64,000 nt of DNA from JAWKWH01 sp963669415 (GCA_963669415.2 CAXXPS010000001.1:1054001-1118000), one strand, 5' to 3'; shown: positions 52,710-62,596, counted from the stretch's first letter. The notes: generated from the sequence alone by a model not told the origin. Translations and numbers: made by a program.

Positions 52710-55700
52710 GTGATCAATCCTATCAAAACACCAAACCGCAATCAGCATGGTTTGTTCGCGCAGACGCAACTTTTCATCAGCTTGTGTGGCGGTTTCAGAG
52801 ACACCCGGCGACACACAAACAATGCGGATGCCGGGCAATGTGGCCATGGCGAAGCCGCCGCCTGGTCCCTCAAGACGCTTATCTGCTACGTCGCGTCGCT
52901 CGGTGCGTGGGCGCGGGCAGGGGCGACGGGGCTATTGATCTTAGTATCTTTGGTGTTGACCTCGCCGGCCCAGGCTCTCGACTGCACTATACCCGCCGTA
53001 TCAACAGAAACCGCCCTCATTGAGGTGGACGTGGTCACTGGCACATGCTCCGTCATGTATCTTACTTTACCAGGAACACCCAGGAATAGTTTTGTGGGTT
53101 TCGATGCATTGTTTGGTGGCCATATTACAACCATCAAAAACTATGCGACTGCAGGGGTAGGGACGGGGGCGGACATTAATGTGGTCTCTGCAGCCCCCCT
53201 CGGTGATAGTGGCATTAATTACGGCAGCGACCGAGTGGTTGTGGAATTTGCCGAGATTACCCGGCAGTTCACCACCGAGCATACGATCAACGGGACAACC
53301 TATACGCTCGTTGTCGAATATATTTATCAGAGACAAGATGACGGTCCCACTATCTTTCAATTCCTTGCTGTTCGCGTTTATGGCGGCAATTTTGGTGATT
53401 TCGAAAACCCGAATATTGGCGATACGGTTGGCCCCGTAGCGACGATTTCGGGCGCACCGTCCAGCATCGGCGACATGCAGCAACGGCAAATCACGGTAAC
53501 CTTTGACGAGCCTGTGTACAATTTTGGCCTCAGTGATGGTTCTGTCGTTGCGCAAAATGCAAGCCTCCCACAGAACGTTTTGCTCGTGTCTGCGACGGAA
53601 TACATTGTGGAATACACGCCTGATGGTCTTGGGGATGTTGTACTGACGATCCCGGCAGGCGCCGTTGCAGACTCGCAGGGTAATAGGAACGCAGTCGCGG
53701 TGAGCGTCACGATCCTCTATGACGATACCCCGCCAACCGTCTCCGTCAGCAATAACGGCCCCAAACAGGGCGGTGCCACCGATGCGAAACTGTTCAGTAC
53801 GGGAACGACTGATGGCAACGATGGCAGCGGCATAGCGTCCTATCTGTGGGAGCAGGTGGCCAATGCCAACGGCGATCCACTGACACCCGCGACGGTGTCC
53901 CTGACAGACGCAGACACCGCAACAGCCACCTTCACCGTTCCCAATGTCGCAAACGGCAGCTCCCTTTACTTCAAGCTCACCGTGACCGACGACGTCGGCA
54001 ACAGCGCCTCTGCCGTGACGGAGTATGAGGTCAATACAGATGACACGAGACCGACGGTAGTGATCTCCGGCGTGCCGGACACTACGGATGGGGCGACCCC
54101 GTTCACGGCCACCTTCACCTTCAACGAAGCCGTCACCGGCTTTGATGACGCCGCCGATATCACCGCGAGCAATGCCTCGATCAGCGCGATCACAACTGTC
54201 TCAACAACGGTCTATACGGCGGTTATTACTCCTAATGGCGGTGGTAATGTCAGAGTCGGCGTTCCTGCCAATGCCGCCATCGATTCCGCCACTCTTGGCA
54301 ACCTGGCAGCCACTAATGTGACCGCCACCCTGGATACCACCAAGCCGACGGTGGATTCGGTTGAGTTCCAGGACAGTTCCGGCACGGCAGTCACATCTGT
54401 CGACCCCGGCGACAGCTTCAAGGTGGTCGTGACCTTCAGCGAAGCGATGGATAATGCGTCAGCACCGGATATCGCCTTCCATGAAGCCAATGGTGGCGGC
54501 GGGAATACCGTCGATCTGTCGAACTGGGCAAGCGGCACGAATGGCTGGAATAGCGACAACACGGTGTACACGTTCAACTACATCGCGCCCCAAACACTGG
54601 CGTCAGATATCGCGATCCGCTCCACTGTGGTGTCCAACATTGATGACGCCGCTGGCAACGGTTTGGACGATCATGCCGAGAACGACACGTTCAATGTGAC
54701 TGAAAACACTTTGCCGACCGTGGTGTCGGTTGAGTTCCAGGACAGTTCCGGCACCGAAGTCACCTCTGTCGACCTTGGTGAAATTTTCAAGGTAGTCGTG
54801 ACCTTCAGCGAAGCGATGGACAATGCGTCAGCACCGGACATTGCCTTCCGCGCTGGGTTGGGCGGCAGCGGCGGTACCTTCGATCTGTCGACCTGGGCGA
54901 GCAGCGGGAATGGCTGGAGCAGCGGCAACACGGTGTACACGTTCAACTACACCGTGCCGGACCAGCTGGCCTTGGCTGTTGTGATCCGCTCCACCGTGGT
55001 GTCCTCCATTAACGATGCCACCGGCAATGCGCTGGAAAATCACGCCGAGAACGACACGTTCGATATGACCGGCATCGGGGCGCCGATGGTGACGATCACT
55101 TCCGACGTCACCAGTCTCGGTTCGGGCCAGACGGCCTTGATCACCTTTACCTTCTCTGAAGCGGTGGTCAATTTCGACGAAAACGATGTCACGGTGAGCG
55201 TAGGTTCGATTACAGCGCCTGCATTGGTTCAAGGCAGCGGCGGTTTGGTGTTTACGGCGACCTATACGCCGGCCGACGACTACCAGGGTGACGCGGTCAT
55301 CCAGGTCGGTACAGACTACCAGGATGATGACGGCAATGATGGCATGGCTGGCGAATTGACCATCACCACGGACACGACCGTTCTCGGTCTTGATCCGGTG
55401 TCGATCGCCTCAAGCAATGTCGATCCTTCCAGGGCTTTTGCCGGGGATCAGATCACGGTGACATTTACCGCTGATGAGGATCTTGCGACCGGGGCTGATG
55501 AGCCGGTTGTGACGATTGGCGGCGTTTCGGCAACAGTCTCGGGCGGACCGCGGGCATTCACCGCCAGCGTCACGGTCGATGACAGTTTCGCACCGGGATT
55601 GGTGGCGTTCACGATCGATTATCAGGATTTGTCCGGTATTCCGGGACTTACCGTGAGTTCGACGACGGACGGATCATCCGTAACGATCGGGTACTCTGCA

Positions 55701-56795
55701 GAGGTCAAGCAGGAGCTCATCGCAAACTTTGTGACCAATCGCATGGGCCATGTGCTGAACAATCAGCCCGATTTTACCAATTTCATGACCGGAACCGGTG
55801 TCGGCGGGCAGGCCGGAGCGCTGGGTCTGCTCAATATGAACGGTTCCAGCAGCCAGACGGATGATATCACCAGCACATCGTTTGTCGCGTCGTTTGCCAC
55901 CAGTCTGAGCCATGTCAGCCAACGGCTTGGTGAAGGTGACGCGGCGCGGTTGGCCTTGTTGGGTCAAGCAGAAAGTCATCAAGGGGAGGAGTTGACCAAA
56001 ACAGCGGCCCTGAGCGAGGCGCAATTGCGCGGTTATGATGTATGGCTGCACAGCCATTTGTCCTATTCGGATACCGGCACGGCGTCGAGCCATTACTGGA
56101 GCGGCCAGTTCGGCTCTCACATCTTCCTGTCTCCGGATGTTCTTGTTGGCGCCATGGTTCAACTGGACCAGTCGGAGCAGACCGATAGCCAATACGCGTC
56201 AACCGTTGAGGGTCTAGGCTGGATGGCCGGTCCCTACTTCGTCGCCAAGATACCCGGTCATCCGCTCTACATTGACGCTCATGCCTCCTGGGGGACAACT
56301 GATAACACGCTCAGCCTGGGTGCGACCGGTTCCAGTGAAGATTTTACCACCGACCGCTGGCTGGTGAGTTCGAGGATCAGTGGTAACTTTGAGGCTGCGG
56401 GATGGACGATCAATCCCTCGATCAACACAAGCTACATGCAAGAAACCCAGCATGCATATGTGGATGATATTGGGCAACAGATCGGCGAGCAGCAGTTCTC
56501 GGTTGGCGAGTTGCGCTTTGGTCCTTCCTTTTCACGCAACTTTGCCCTGGCCGATGACAGGATGTTGCACGCGACATTCGGGGTGACGGGCGTTTGGAAC
56601 TTTGCGGTTGAAAACGGTGCTGCATCGACAACGCCGCTGGGCAGTGAGAACATCCGCGCCCGGATGGATGCCGGCCTGACATTCCCGATTGGAATGTGGG
56701 GAGTATTTGGCTTCAATGGCTATTATGACGGTCTTGGAGCCGACGACTATGAACAGTATGGAGCAACCGTGCAGATAAAACTGCCGCTCAATTGA
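52710..56795 (+). CDS. Large Ig-repeat autotransporter adhesin
   Basis: 1,361 residues from GTG 52710 (ggagacaatcct upstream; ATG 52665 is an alternative with poorer site). The N-terminus has an extended signal of about 89 residues with hydrophobic core GLLILVSLVLTSPAQA, as in many autotransporters. Residues about 240-1020 hold a series of bacterial Ig-like domains with the pattern ITVTFDEPV..F, TFNEAVTGFDDAADITASNA, VVTFSEAMDNASAPDIAF, LITFTFSEAVVNF; two of them (54350-54700 and 54715-55070) are near-duplicates at DNA level. The last 270 residues (DVWLHSHLSYSDTGTASSHY to YEQYGATVQIKLPLN) form the beta-barrel that ends in a membrane-strand-like residue. It is predicted to display the Ig part on the cell surface for adhesion. 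Confidence 0.9.
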   Translation: MINPIKTPNRNQHGLFAQTQLFISLCGGFRDTRRHTNNADAGQCGHGEAAAWSLKTLICYVASLGAWARAGATGLLILVSLVLTSPAQALDCTIPAVSTETALIEVDVVTGTCSVMYLTLPGTPRNSFVGFDALFGGHITTIKNYATAGVGTGADINVVSAAPLGDSGINYGSDRVVVEFAEITRQFTTEHTINGTTYTLVVEYIYQRQDDGPTIFQFLAVRVYGGNFGDFENPNIGDTVGPVATISGAPSSIGDMQQRQITVTFDEPVYNFGLSDGSVVAQNASLPQNVLLVSATEYIVEYTPDGLGDVVLTIPAGAVADSQGNRNAVAVSVTILYDDTPPTVSVSNNGPKQGGATDAKLFSTGTTDGNDGSGIASYLWEQVANANGDPLTPATVSLTDADTATATFTVPNVANGSSLYFKLTVTDDVGNSASAVTEYEVNTDDTRPTVVISGVPDTTDGATPFTATFTFNEAVTGFDDAADITASNASISAITTVSTTVYTAVITPNGGGNVRVGVPANAAIDSATLGNLAATNVTATLDTTKPTVDSVEFQDSSGTAVTSVDPGDSFKVVVTFSEAMDNASAPDIAFHEANGGGGNTVDLSNWASGTNGWNSDNTVYTFNYIAPQTLASDIAIRSTVVSNIDDAAGNGLDDHAENDTFNVTENTLPTVVSVEFQDSSGTEVTSVDLGEIFKVVVTFSEAMDNASAPDIAFRAGLGGSGGTFDLSTWASSGNGWSSGNTVYTFNYTVPDQLALAVVIRSTVVSSINDATGNALENHAENDTFDMTGIGAPMVTITSDVTSLGSGQTALITFTFSEAVVNFDENDVTVSVGSITAPALVQGSGGLVFTATYTPADDYQGDAVIQVGTDYQDDDGNDGMAGELTITTDTTVLGLDPVSIASSNVDPSRAFAGDQITVTFTADEDLATGADEPVVTIGGVSATVSGGPRAFTASVTVDDSFAPGLVAFTIDYQDLSGIPGLTVSSTTDGSSVTIGYSAEVKQELIANFVTNRMGHVLNNQPDFTNFMTGTGVGGQAGALGLLNMNGSSSQTDDITSTSFVASFATSLSHVSQRLGEGDAARLALLGQAESHQGEELTKTAALSEAQLRGYDVWLHSHLSYSDTGTASSHYWSGQFGSHIFLSPDVLVGAMVQLDQSEQTDSQYASTVEGLGWMAGPYFVAKIPGHPLYIDAHASWGTTDNTLSLGATGSSEDFTTDRWLVSSRISGNFEAAGWTINPSINTSYMQETQHAYVDDIGQQIGEQQFSVGELRFGPSFSRNFALADDRMLHATFGVTGVWNFAVENGAASTTPLGSENIRARMDAGLTFPIGMWGVFGFNGYYDGLGADDYEQYGATVQIKLPLN

Positions 56796-57153
56796 TTGGC
56801 CTTAGACCACCGGTCGCGTTCCTTGTGTTTTGTGGCATCCGTCTGCTTGATTGATTGGCCGGGGTTCATCAGAACCCCGGTCACGGCGATGGTCCTGTAA
56901 ACAACCGTGTTAATACAGCCTAGTGCGTTCAATGCCGGGGGCAGGGTGCCTGTCGGGCCTTGATGGAAAAGCAACACGCCCTTGCTTGAGTGATCCGTCG
57001 TCAGTGCTTTTTGGAGAGATTGTGCTTTTTTGTGCCTATCTCCTCCAACTTCCATCGCTTGCTTGCCTTCACTGGGCCTCCGCTTCCTAATCACACCGGA
57101 TGATCGAAACCGGTTCGATGATTGGCAAGCTCGTCATCGCATATTGAAGGTCG
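56796..57153. other. Intergenic region with hairpin
   Basis: About 360 bases between the autotransporter and the GMC remnant. Apart from a GC-rich hairpin at 56859-56880 I see nothing in it. Confidence 0.5.
56859..56880 (+). terminator. Possible terminator hairpin after autotransporter
   Basis: CCGGGGTTC and GAACCCCGG make a perfect 9-bp stem with loop ATCA, 64 bases past the autotransporter stop. No T run follows, so factor-independent termination is uncertain. Confidence 0.45.
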
Positions 57154-57516
57154 ATGCAGGCAGTCAAAGAAAAACGGCCGGAGGTGCTTGAGGGACGCTA
57201 CGACTACGTCATTATCGGTGGCGGGACCGCCGGTTGTGTGCTCGCCAATCGGCTCAGCGAAGACCAATCCGTGCGCGTGCTGTTGCTGGAGGCGGGAGGG
57301 AACGACCGCAATCACTGGGTGCAGATACCCATCGGCTATCTCTACTGTATCGGCAATCCAATGGTCGATTGGATGATGAAAACCGTTGAGGAGCCCGGGC
57401 TCAAGGGGCTCCGCGTAGTCGATGCCTCGGTCATGCCGCGCATCGTCTCGGGAAACACCGCTTCACCTGTCATTATGATTGCCGAGAAAGCGGCGGACAT
57501 GATCCGGTCTGCATGA
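57154..57516 (+). pseudogene. GMC oxidoreductase with a large in-frame internal deletion
   Basis: 120 residues that join the two ends of a GMC enzyme of about 540 residues. Residues 1-84 hold the FAD-binding start (YDYVIIGGGTAGCVLANRLS, LLLEAGGNDRNHWVQIPIGY, DWMMKTVEEPGLKG); from residue 85 the text jumps to the final block LRVVDASVMPRIVSGNTASP and IMIAEKAADMIRSA. The junction at about 57400-57412 keeps the frame. The substrate domain and catalytic His are missing, so no activity is expected. The N- and C-terminal parts do not match the intact GMC gene at 43375 closely enough to be its copy, so it comes from another family member. Confidence 0.85.
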
Positions 57517-57679
57517 ATCGGCGCACTGCGTCGAACGTCCGCTTCGGGCTCATTGCTGAAATTAAGGCAATATCGAGCATCGAGTGACGAGCCGATGCCC
57601 GCTCTGCGGGTGAAACATCCATTGGGTTTTCCCAAGAACTCGCATTGAGTATCATGCCCGAAAACTAAGGGAGATTGAT

Positions 57680-57901
57680 ATGCCTCAGATCGATATCCAG
57701 GTCCTTGAAGGTGTTTTTGATGCAACCGACAAGGAACGGATCATCCGATCAGTTATCCGCGCTTTCGGCGATGCGGCTGGCGGGAAAATGTTTGAAAACA
57801 CCTCTTGTCGCATACATGAATTTCCCAGTGGTGCATGGGGATACGCCGACCAAATCAACACAACAGAAGTTGGGCTTCGCATCAAGAACGATACGACCTA
57901 G
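57680..57901 (+). CDS. 4-oxalocrotonate tautomerase-family protein
   Basis: 73 residues from ATG 57680 (agggagattgat upstream). Pro-2, which becomes the N-terminal catalytic base after Met removal, is in MPQIDIQVLEGVFDATDKER; the strand-helix-strand fold ends SCRIHEFPSGAWGYADQINT. Such enzymes tautomerise or dehalogenate small unsaturated acids. It stands beside a LysR remnant and a small ABM-like protein gene. Confidence 0.88.
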   Translation: MPQIDIQVLEGVFDATDKERIIRSVIRAFGDAAGGKMFENTSCRIHEFPSGAWGYADQINTTEVGLRIKNDTT

Positions 57902-57998
57902 CTGTTGATTGCATACGTACGACAACGGCGCGGCGCCAACGGCCGCTTTGGGCGCAATGGCAATGCGGAGGAAGCTCACATCCTGCAGGTCGAATAAC

Positions 57999-58382
57999 TT
58001 ATCGATCAAATCCCGCAGCCAGTTCGCCGTACCATGTGACTGGAATTGATAGGCCAGCACCAGTTATGGCTGCTACTACGGCTTCGTCCTTTGGTCCCAG
58101 AAAGGTCAGTCGACGCAATTTGACGGTCGATTGCAACTGAGCCATTTCGGGCCATTCGTATGCCATCTGGTGGTGTTCCAACCATGCCTGGCCATCGGCA
58201 TATACGATGATTGCGGACGCCGCGCTGCTCTCGCGGTCAATAAAAAACCGATAGGACAGAACGCCAGCATGCCCGGATTGCTCAGTTCGGTGTGCCAGAG
58301 CAGTTATGGCATCGGCAAACTCGGCTGCAGATTTTGCGAGCTCATATTCATTGACGTTCGTAATTATCAGGTCATCAGTCAC
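57999..58382 (-). CDS. Small conserved protein, ABM-like fold
   Basis: 127 residues without signal or membrane segment. The order of elements (DAITALAHRTEQSGHAGVLS, YRFFIDRESSAASAIIVYAD, QAWLEHHQMAYEWPEMAQLQ) resembles the antibiotic-biosynthesis-monooxygenase-like dimeric alpha/beta barrel: a strand with Tyr/Phe, then the W-x-x-H-H helix. The function is unknown. The gene is divergent from the LysR remnant, which probably once controlled it. Confidence 0.72.
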   Translation of the reverse strand: MTDDLIITNVNEYELAKSAAEFADAITALAHRTEQSGHAGVLSYRFFIDRESSAASAIIVYADGQAWLEHHQMAYEWPEMAQLQSTVKLRRLTFLGPKDEAVVAAITGAGLSIPVTWYGELAAGFDR

Positions 58383-58408
58383 GGCACAGCTCCAATGGGA
58401 TCAACAGG

Positions 58409-58757
58409 TTGGTAAACCTAAGCTTGGAAACGCTTGATGGCAAAGTCTGCGTTGGGCTCGAAACGGCCTTCCCAAAATTGCGAAAGCGGTCCGATTACAT
58501 AGGCGATCCGGTCGCCGGCAGTCGCGTTCAAGCTGTAATCGATGGGCAGGGCCTTGCTCTCTGGGATGAATTGGTAGCACCAGAGTTTGAGGCTGGAACC
58601 CTTGTTCAGGTTAGCGACACACAGTTGGAAAGTTCCGGCTACTATGTCGTCTATCCCAAATCGGTCATGACGAAGGCTGCGACGGCGTTATGCGACTGGA
58701 TCAAGTCGGAGGCAAGCTACGGCGTTATGCGACTGGATCAAGTCGGAGGCAAGCTAC
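58409..58757 (+). pseudogene. Truncated LysR-family regulator (effector domain only)
   Basis: An open frame whose residues about 36-105 match the C-terminal half of a GcvA-type LysR effector domain (GSRVQAVIDGQGLALWDELV, GYYVVYPKSVMTKAA, LCDWIKSEA). The DNA-binding domain and first effector lobe are missing. A perfect 37-bp tandem duplication (58684-58757) near the end shifts the frame, so the frame running on to 58882 is not genuine. It is a remnant, divergent from the 57999 gene. Confidence 0.8.
58684..58757. repeat. Perfect 37-bp tandem duplication
   Basis: 58684-58720 and 58721-58757 are identical, starting ggcgttatgcgactgg and ending ggcaagctac. It lies in the LysR remnant and adds 37 bases (not a multiple of three). 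The absence of any mismatch indicates a recent event. Confidence 0.95.
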
Positions 58758-59029
58758 GGGTAGCAAAGTCCGTCGAGTCTGTTCAGCCTCAGCAACTGCC
58801 TCTGCGGCCCGGCGATACAACGATCGCTTCCGAGGGCACTTCGGACATGCGTGGGCCCGTTTGCGGCGTGATCTTCGTGTGAGGCTCCAAAAAAGAGCCT
58901 CCATCTTTCCGAAGCTTTTGCACCGAAAACACCACTGGATCGACTACTGCAAGCGCATAATTGCGAGACAAAAACGAGACTAAAAGGAGACTGGCGGTCG
59001 CCGAATATCTCGTAAATGTTTGATTTTAC

Positions 59030-59078
59030 TGGCGCACCCGACAGGATTCGAACCTGTGACCTCTGCCTTCGGAGCCAG
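59030..59078 (-). other. tRNA-Arg(CCG) 3'-end fragment, probable attachment-site scar
   Basis: Reading the minus strand, CTCCGAAGGCAG (anticodon loop with CCG and anticodon-stem 3' arm), AGGTC, the T-arm ACAGG-TTCGAAT-CCTGT and acceptor CGGGTGC-G-CCA are complete. The 5' half (acceptor strand GCACCCG, D-arm, 5' anticodon stem) is missing: bases 5' of the loop do not pair. Integrases commonly use tRNA 3' ends, and a fragment of this form marks the distal end of an insertion. Because its 5' side faces higher coordinates, the inserted DNA should lie to the right. Confidence 0.82.
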
Positions 59079-59110
59079 TTGTTCATGTCTTTGAATCAAT
59101 AGCTTAGGTG

Positions 59111-59137
59111 GAGCACTGCCTAAAAAAGGCAGTGCTC
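59111..59137. terminator. Hairpin beside the tRNA scar
   Basis: GAGCACTGCC and GGCAGTGCTC form a perfect 10-bp stem with loop TAAAAAA. It may terminate transcription into or out of the crotonase/ligase operon, but the T run is poor. Confidence 0.5.
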
Positions 59138-59185
59138 TTCGCTTCTATCACATTGAAAATGCCTCGGAAATCGGAGGAGTTCCCA

Positions 59186-59269
59186 ATGGTTTTGATTTGC
59201 GAGGATAGCATGAGGATAATTTTTGAAGGTCGCCCACGATACGCAGCCCGGTTGGTGTCTACTTACTAG
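59186..59269 (+). CDS. Possible 27-residue peptide with strong ribosome-binding site
   Basis: ATG 59186 follows ggaggagttccca and the frame reads MVLICEDSMRIIFEGRPRYA and on to LVSTY. No homologue is known to me. It may be a fragment of a lost gene at the junction, or a chance frame. Confidence 0.2.
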   Translation: MVLICEDSMRIIFEGRPRYAARLVSTY

Positions 59270-59335
59270 GTGTACGTTCAGGACATTCGCTGGCCCCGAT
59301 CTACGCGCCACAAACGGAAGCGAACCGGCGCAAAT

Positions 59336-60193
59336 TTAGCCGTCGGATTTTGCGTTGATTGGTCTGTTCGCCGTCCAATCGAAAGTACGCTCGTCGCGTT
59401 CCCGGACAGCATGCTTCCAGCCCACCTTTTCGACTCGAGCCTTGAAATTCATGCCTTCCGGCGAGTGCCGGCTGATGCCATCAAAGACAGTGGCAAGGCG
59501 CTGGGTTTGCGTGATTGTTGCTTCGAGCGCCTGATTGATCACCATCTTTTGCATCGCAACTTGGTTGATCGGCACCGAGGCCATTCGACCCGCGAGCGCC
59601 TCCACCTCATCGTCCAATTTTTCGTCCGGGACCGATTTGAATACCAATCCCATCTCGGCGGCGTCCCGGCCGGTGATCTTGTCGCCGGTGAACATCATGC
59701 GTTTGGCCTTCTCCGGCCCCAGGCGATAGACCCACATGGCCGTGGTAGGACAGCCCCAGACACGACTGGGCATGTAGCCGATCTGGGCGGTGTCGCCCAT
59801 GATTGTGAGATCGGCGCAGAGGGCGATGTCCGACCCTCCGGCGACGGCAAAGCCGTGGACCTTGCAGATGACCGGCTTCATCGCCCGGAACAGCGACATG
59901 AAGTTTTGGGTGTTGGCCCACATGGACTGGTAGTCCTGCATCGGGTCCCAGGGCATCTCCTGCGGCATGTAGCTGAGCGGCGGGTCCCGGTCGAAATCCA
60001 GCTCATAGCCAGCACAGAAGCCGCGGCCATTGCCTGAAAGCACCATGACGTGAACGCGCCTGTCGGCATCGGCCTCAGCCAAGACCGCGGCAAGTTCGCC
60101 CGGCGCATCGTCGTCGATGGCATTCATCACTTCAGGGCGGTTGAGCGTGATGCGCCCGATGCGTCCGTCGCGCTCGTAGAGTACTTTGGCCAT
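59336..60193 (-). CDS. Enoyl-CoA hydratase/isomerase (crotonase) family protein
   Basis: 285 residues. Crotonase core: RIGRITLNRPEVMNAID, HVMVLSGNGRGFCAGYELDF (first oxyanion-hole NH), KPVICKVHGFAVAGGSDIAL (second oxyanion-hole loop, GG), then AQIGYMPSRVWGCPTTAMW. Acidic residues at the classical Glu144/Glu164 hydratase positions are not obvious (the latter reads Gly-Cys), so another reaction (lyase, isomerase or hydrolase) is possible. It is last in a four-gene minus-strand operon and lies 2 bases after the CoA ligase gene. Confidence 0.9.
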   Translation of the reverse strand: MAKVLYERDGRIGRITLNRPEVMNAIDDDAPGELAAVLAEADADRRVHVMVLSGNGRGFCAGYELDFDRDPPLSYMPQEMPWDPMQDYQSMWANTQNFMSLFRAMKPVICKVHGFAVAGGSDIALCADLTIMGDTAQIGYMPSRVWGCPTTAMWVYRLGPEKAKRMMFTGDKITGRDAAEMGLVFKSVPDEKLDDEVEALAGRMASVPINQVAMQKMVINQALEATITQTQRLATVFDGISRHSPEGMNFKARVEKVGWKHAVRERDERTFDWTANRPINAKSDG

Positions 60194-60195
60194 GA

Positions 60196-61811
60196 TTAGG
60201 TTAGCTCCTGGTGATTGCCTGCAACGTAGTCGTCACGAAGGCGGTATTTCTGGATCTTGCCGGAGCCTGTCTGCGGAAACGCATCGACGGCGCACCATAT
60301 CGCCGGCGTCTTCTGCGGGGCTAGATGTTCGCGGCAGTGGGCGCGCAATTCGCCGACATCCAGAGGGCAACCGGTAAGTGGGCGAATGAAAGCCGCGATT
60401 ACCTCGCCCCACTTGTCGTCGGGAATGCCGACAACCGAGACCTCAGCCACGTTGTCATGTTCGAGCAGGACGTTCTCGATCTCCGCCGGGAAGTGGTTCT
60501 CCCCGCCGCGGATGATCATATCCTTGACCCGGCCTGTGATCGTCACATAGCCGCGCGCGTCCATTCTCCCGAGGTGGCCAGTGTGCAGCCAGCCGTCCGC
60601 ATCGATCGTCTCGCCTGTTGCGTCCGGGTTGTCATTGTATTCCAGCATGGTGCAGGGACCGGAAGCGCAAATCTCTCCGACGTGTCCAGAGGCGCTACAC
60701 TGTTGTCCTCCACACTGCCGATGGAGACCGCCGTCTGCGCGACCGGTTGGCCGATGGTGTTGCAGATATCCTCGATGCTGTCGTGATTATGGTGCTGTGT
60801 TATCACCGGGCAGTATTCGGTCTGACCGTAGAGAGTGGAGAACTTGCAGTCGTAGGCGCGCGTGACCCGGCGCACCAGGTCTGGTGCCACGGTGGCACCG
60901 CCACAGCTCACCAGTTCGAGGGTGGACGCATCGACCGGGTCTGCCTCCTGTGCTTCGACGAGCCCGACCACCACGGTCGGCACCCCGAGGATGACCGTTG
61001 CCTTCTGGCTTTCGATCAGTCTGTTGATCACCGTCGGATCGAACAGGGACACCAGCACCATCTTGCAACCGGCCTGCAGGCCGCCGAGGGTGACCATGCC
61101 ACAGCCGGAGGTGTGGAACATGGGCATGATGTTGATCCAGACCGTATCCTCCGTGACGCCGCAACGACCGGCATAGTAGCTGGCATTACTAACCAGCCCC
61201 CGGTGGCTGAGCACCGCTCCCTTTGGAAACCCGGTGGTGCCGGACGTGTACTGGATCTGCGCTGCATCGCACGGCTGCACATCGGCAAGGGCGCTTCCGC
61301 CTGTGCCCGTTTGACGAAGTGTTTCGGCGTCGTTGAGATCGACTACTTCGCGGATGTTCGCGTTACCTTCAACCGCAGCATGGCCGATCTCCAGCATGGG
61401 GTTGCCCCGGAAGCTTTCGACCAGGAACACGGCCACGGCGCCGGATTGCTCGACGACGTATCTCAGCTCTTTTTCCTGGAAGGCCGGGTTCGCAGTGACC
61501 AGAACCAATCCGGCGAGGGCGCAGGCATACTCCATCAGCACCCATTCTGGACTGTTCGGCGACCAGACGACGACCCGTTCGCCTGGAGCGAAGCGCGAGG
61601 AGAGCGCGAGGGCTAAGCTTTCTGCATCATCCAACAGTTCCGAATATGTCCAGCTTCGGCCGAAAGTGCCATCCTGCCGGACCTCCAGCACAGCCTCCGC
61701 GCCGCCGCGCGCGTCCGCGACCTCGCGCAGAAGCCTCCCGACCGTGATCTCCCGGATGTCCATATCTGCCTGTGCTGGGACATGGCTTTCGATGAGCTGC
61801 AGCTCATACAT
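60196..61811 (-). pseudogene. AMP-dependent acyl-CoA ligase, frameshifted
   Basis: Adenylate-forming ligase of about 538 residues in two frames. The first part starts at ATG 61811 (MYELQLIESHVPAQADMDIR) with QIQYTSGTTGFPKGAVLSHRG, FSTLYGQTEYCPVITQ. After VEDNSVAPLDT it changes frame. The intact sense continues in the next frame as VGEICASGPCTMLEYNDNPD to ITGRVKDMIIRGGENHFPAE and TGSGKIQKYRLR (catalytic Lys). One base missing at about 60681-60686 explains the break. Its start overlaps the upstream crotonase gene by eight bases. If the base is real the product lacks the mobile C-terminal domain and would be inactive. Confidence 0.85.
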
Positions 61812-62596
61812 CGTGAAAGTCCCCACCACGGCCTTTGCCGCTCGCAAACTGAGCTGCGCCCTTGACGCCAATGCTGACCTCTTCCTTGCTGTTCCACCAT
61901 TCCTGACGGAGGGCGGCGCGTTCATCCAGGCCATGTTGCGCTCTGGCTGAGCGCCGGTCGGCGCGGACACAGCTTTGCGGGAAGCGGGCGATGTCGTGCG
62001 CCAGGGCCTCAGCCTTTGCCCGCGCCTCACCGGGCGGGACGACGTATTCGCAGAGACCTATACGCAGCGCCTCCTCTGCATCTACCCGGCGGCCGGTGAG
62101 GATGAGGTCCATCGCCCGGCCTTCGCCGATAAGACGTGGCAGGCGGACCGTACCGCCGTCGATCAGCGGGATGCCCCAGCGGCGGCAATAGACACCCATG
62201 AACGCGGTCTCTTCCATGACTCGGATATCGGCCCAGACCGCAAGCTCCATGCCGCCAGCCACAGCTGGCCCCGCCACAGCCGCGATGACCGGCTTGGACA
62301 AGTCCAACCGGCTCGGTCCCATGGCGGCCATGGGCGGCTCGCCCTCTTGGGGAAAATCGAAGGGATCGAGCGCGTCGGCTCCGGACAGGACGGCGGCATG
62401 TTTCAGGTCCCAGCCCGCGCAAAAGGCACCGCCTTCGCCCCAGAATACGGCCACATCAGCGGTATCATCTGCGTCGAATGTCTGAAAGGCTCTCATAGAG
62501 CGCCTCGGCACTCTCCGGGTCCATGGCATTGCGCGCTTCCGGGCGCGAATGGATCACCGTCCAGACCGTACCGTCCTTGTCAATTTTAACTGCCAT
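61804..62596 (-). pseudogene. Enoyl-CoA hydratase/isomerase family protein, frameshifted
   Basis: Crotonase of about 263 residues in two frames. ATG 62596 begins MAVKIDKDGTVWTVIHSRPE and runs through ARNAMDPESAEALYES, then shifts; the second frame continues AFQTFDADDTADVAVFWGEG with GAFCAGWDLKHAAV and KPVIAAVAGPAVAGGMELAV (both oxyanion-hole loops). One extra base at about 62491-62494 explains the shift. Its start overlaps the upstream ligase stop by 11 bases, so the operon order ligase-crotonase is repeated twice. Confidence 0.83.

Larger units (their letters stand above)
58883..59335. other. Intergenic region with tRNA scar and hairpin
   Basis: About 450 bases with no established gene. It contains a tRNA-Arg 3' fragment (59030-59078), a hairpin (59111-59137) and a 27-codon frame with a strong ribosome-binding site (59186-59269). 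Confidence 0.6.

Noticed and set aside
59030..59078. Functional tRNA-Arg gene
   Set aside because: The 5' half is missing and the bases ahead of the anticodon loop do not pair with the 3' anticodon stem.
60618..61616. Plus-strand frame of 332 codons
   Set aside because: Antisense to the frameshifted CoA ligase, whose motifs are unmistakable.
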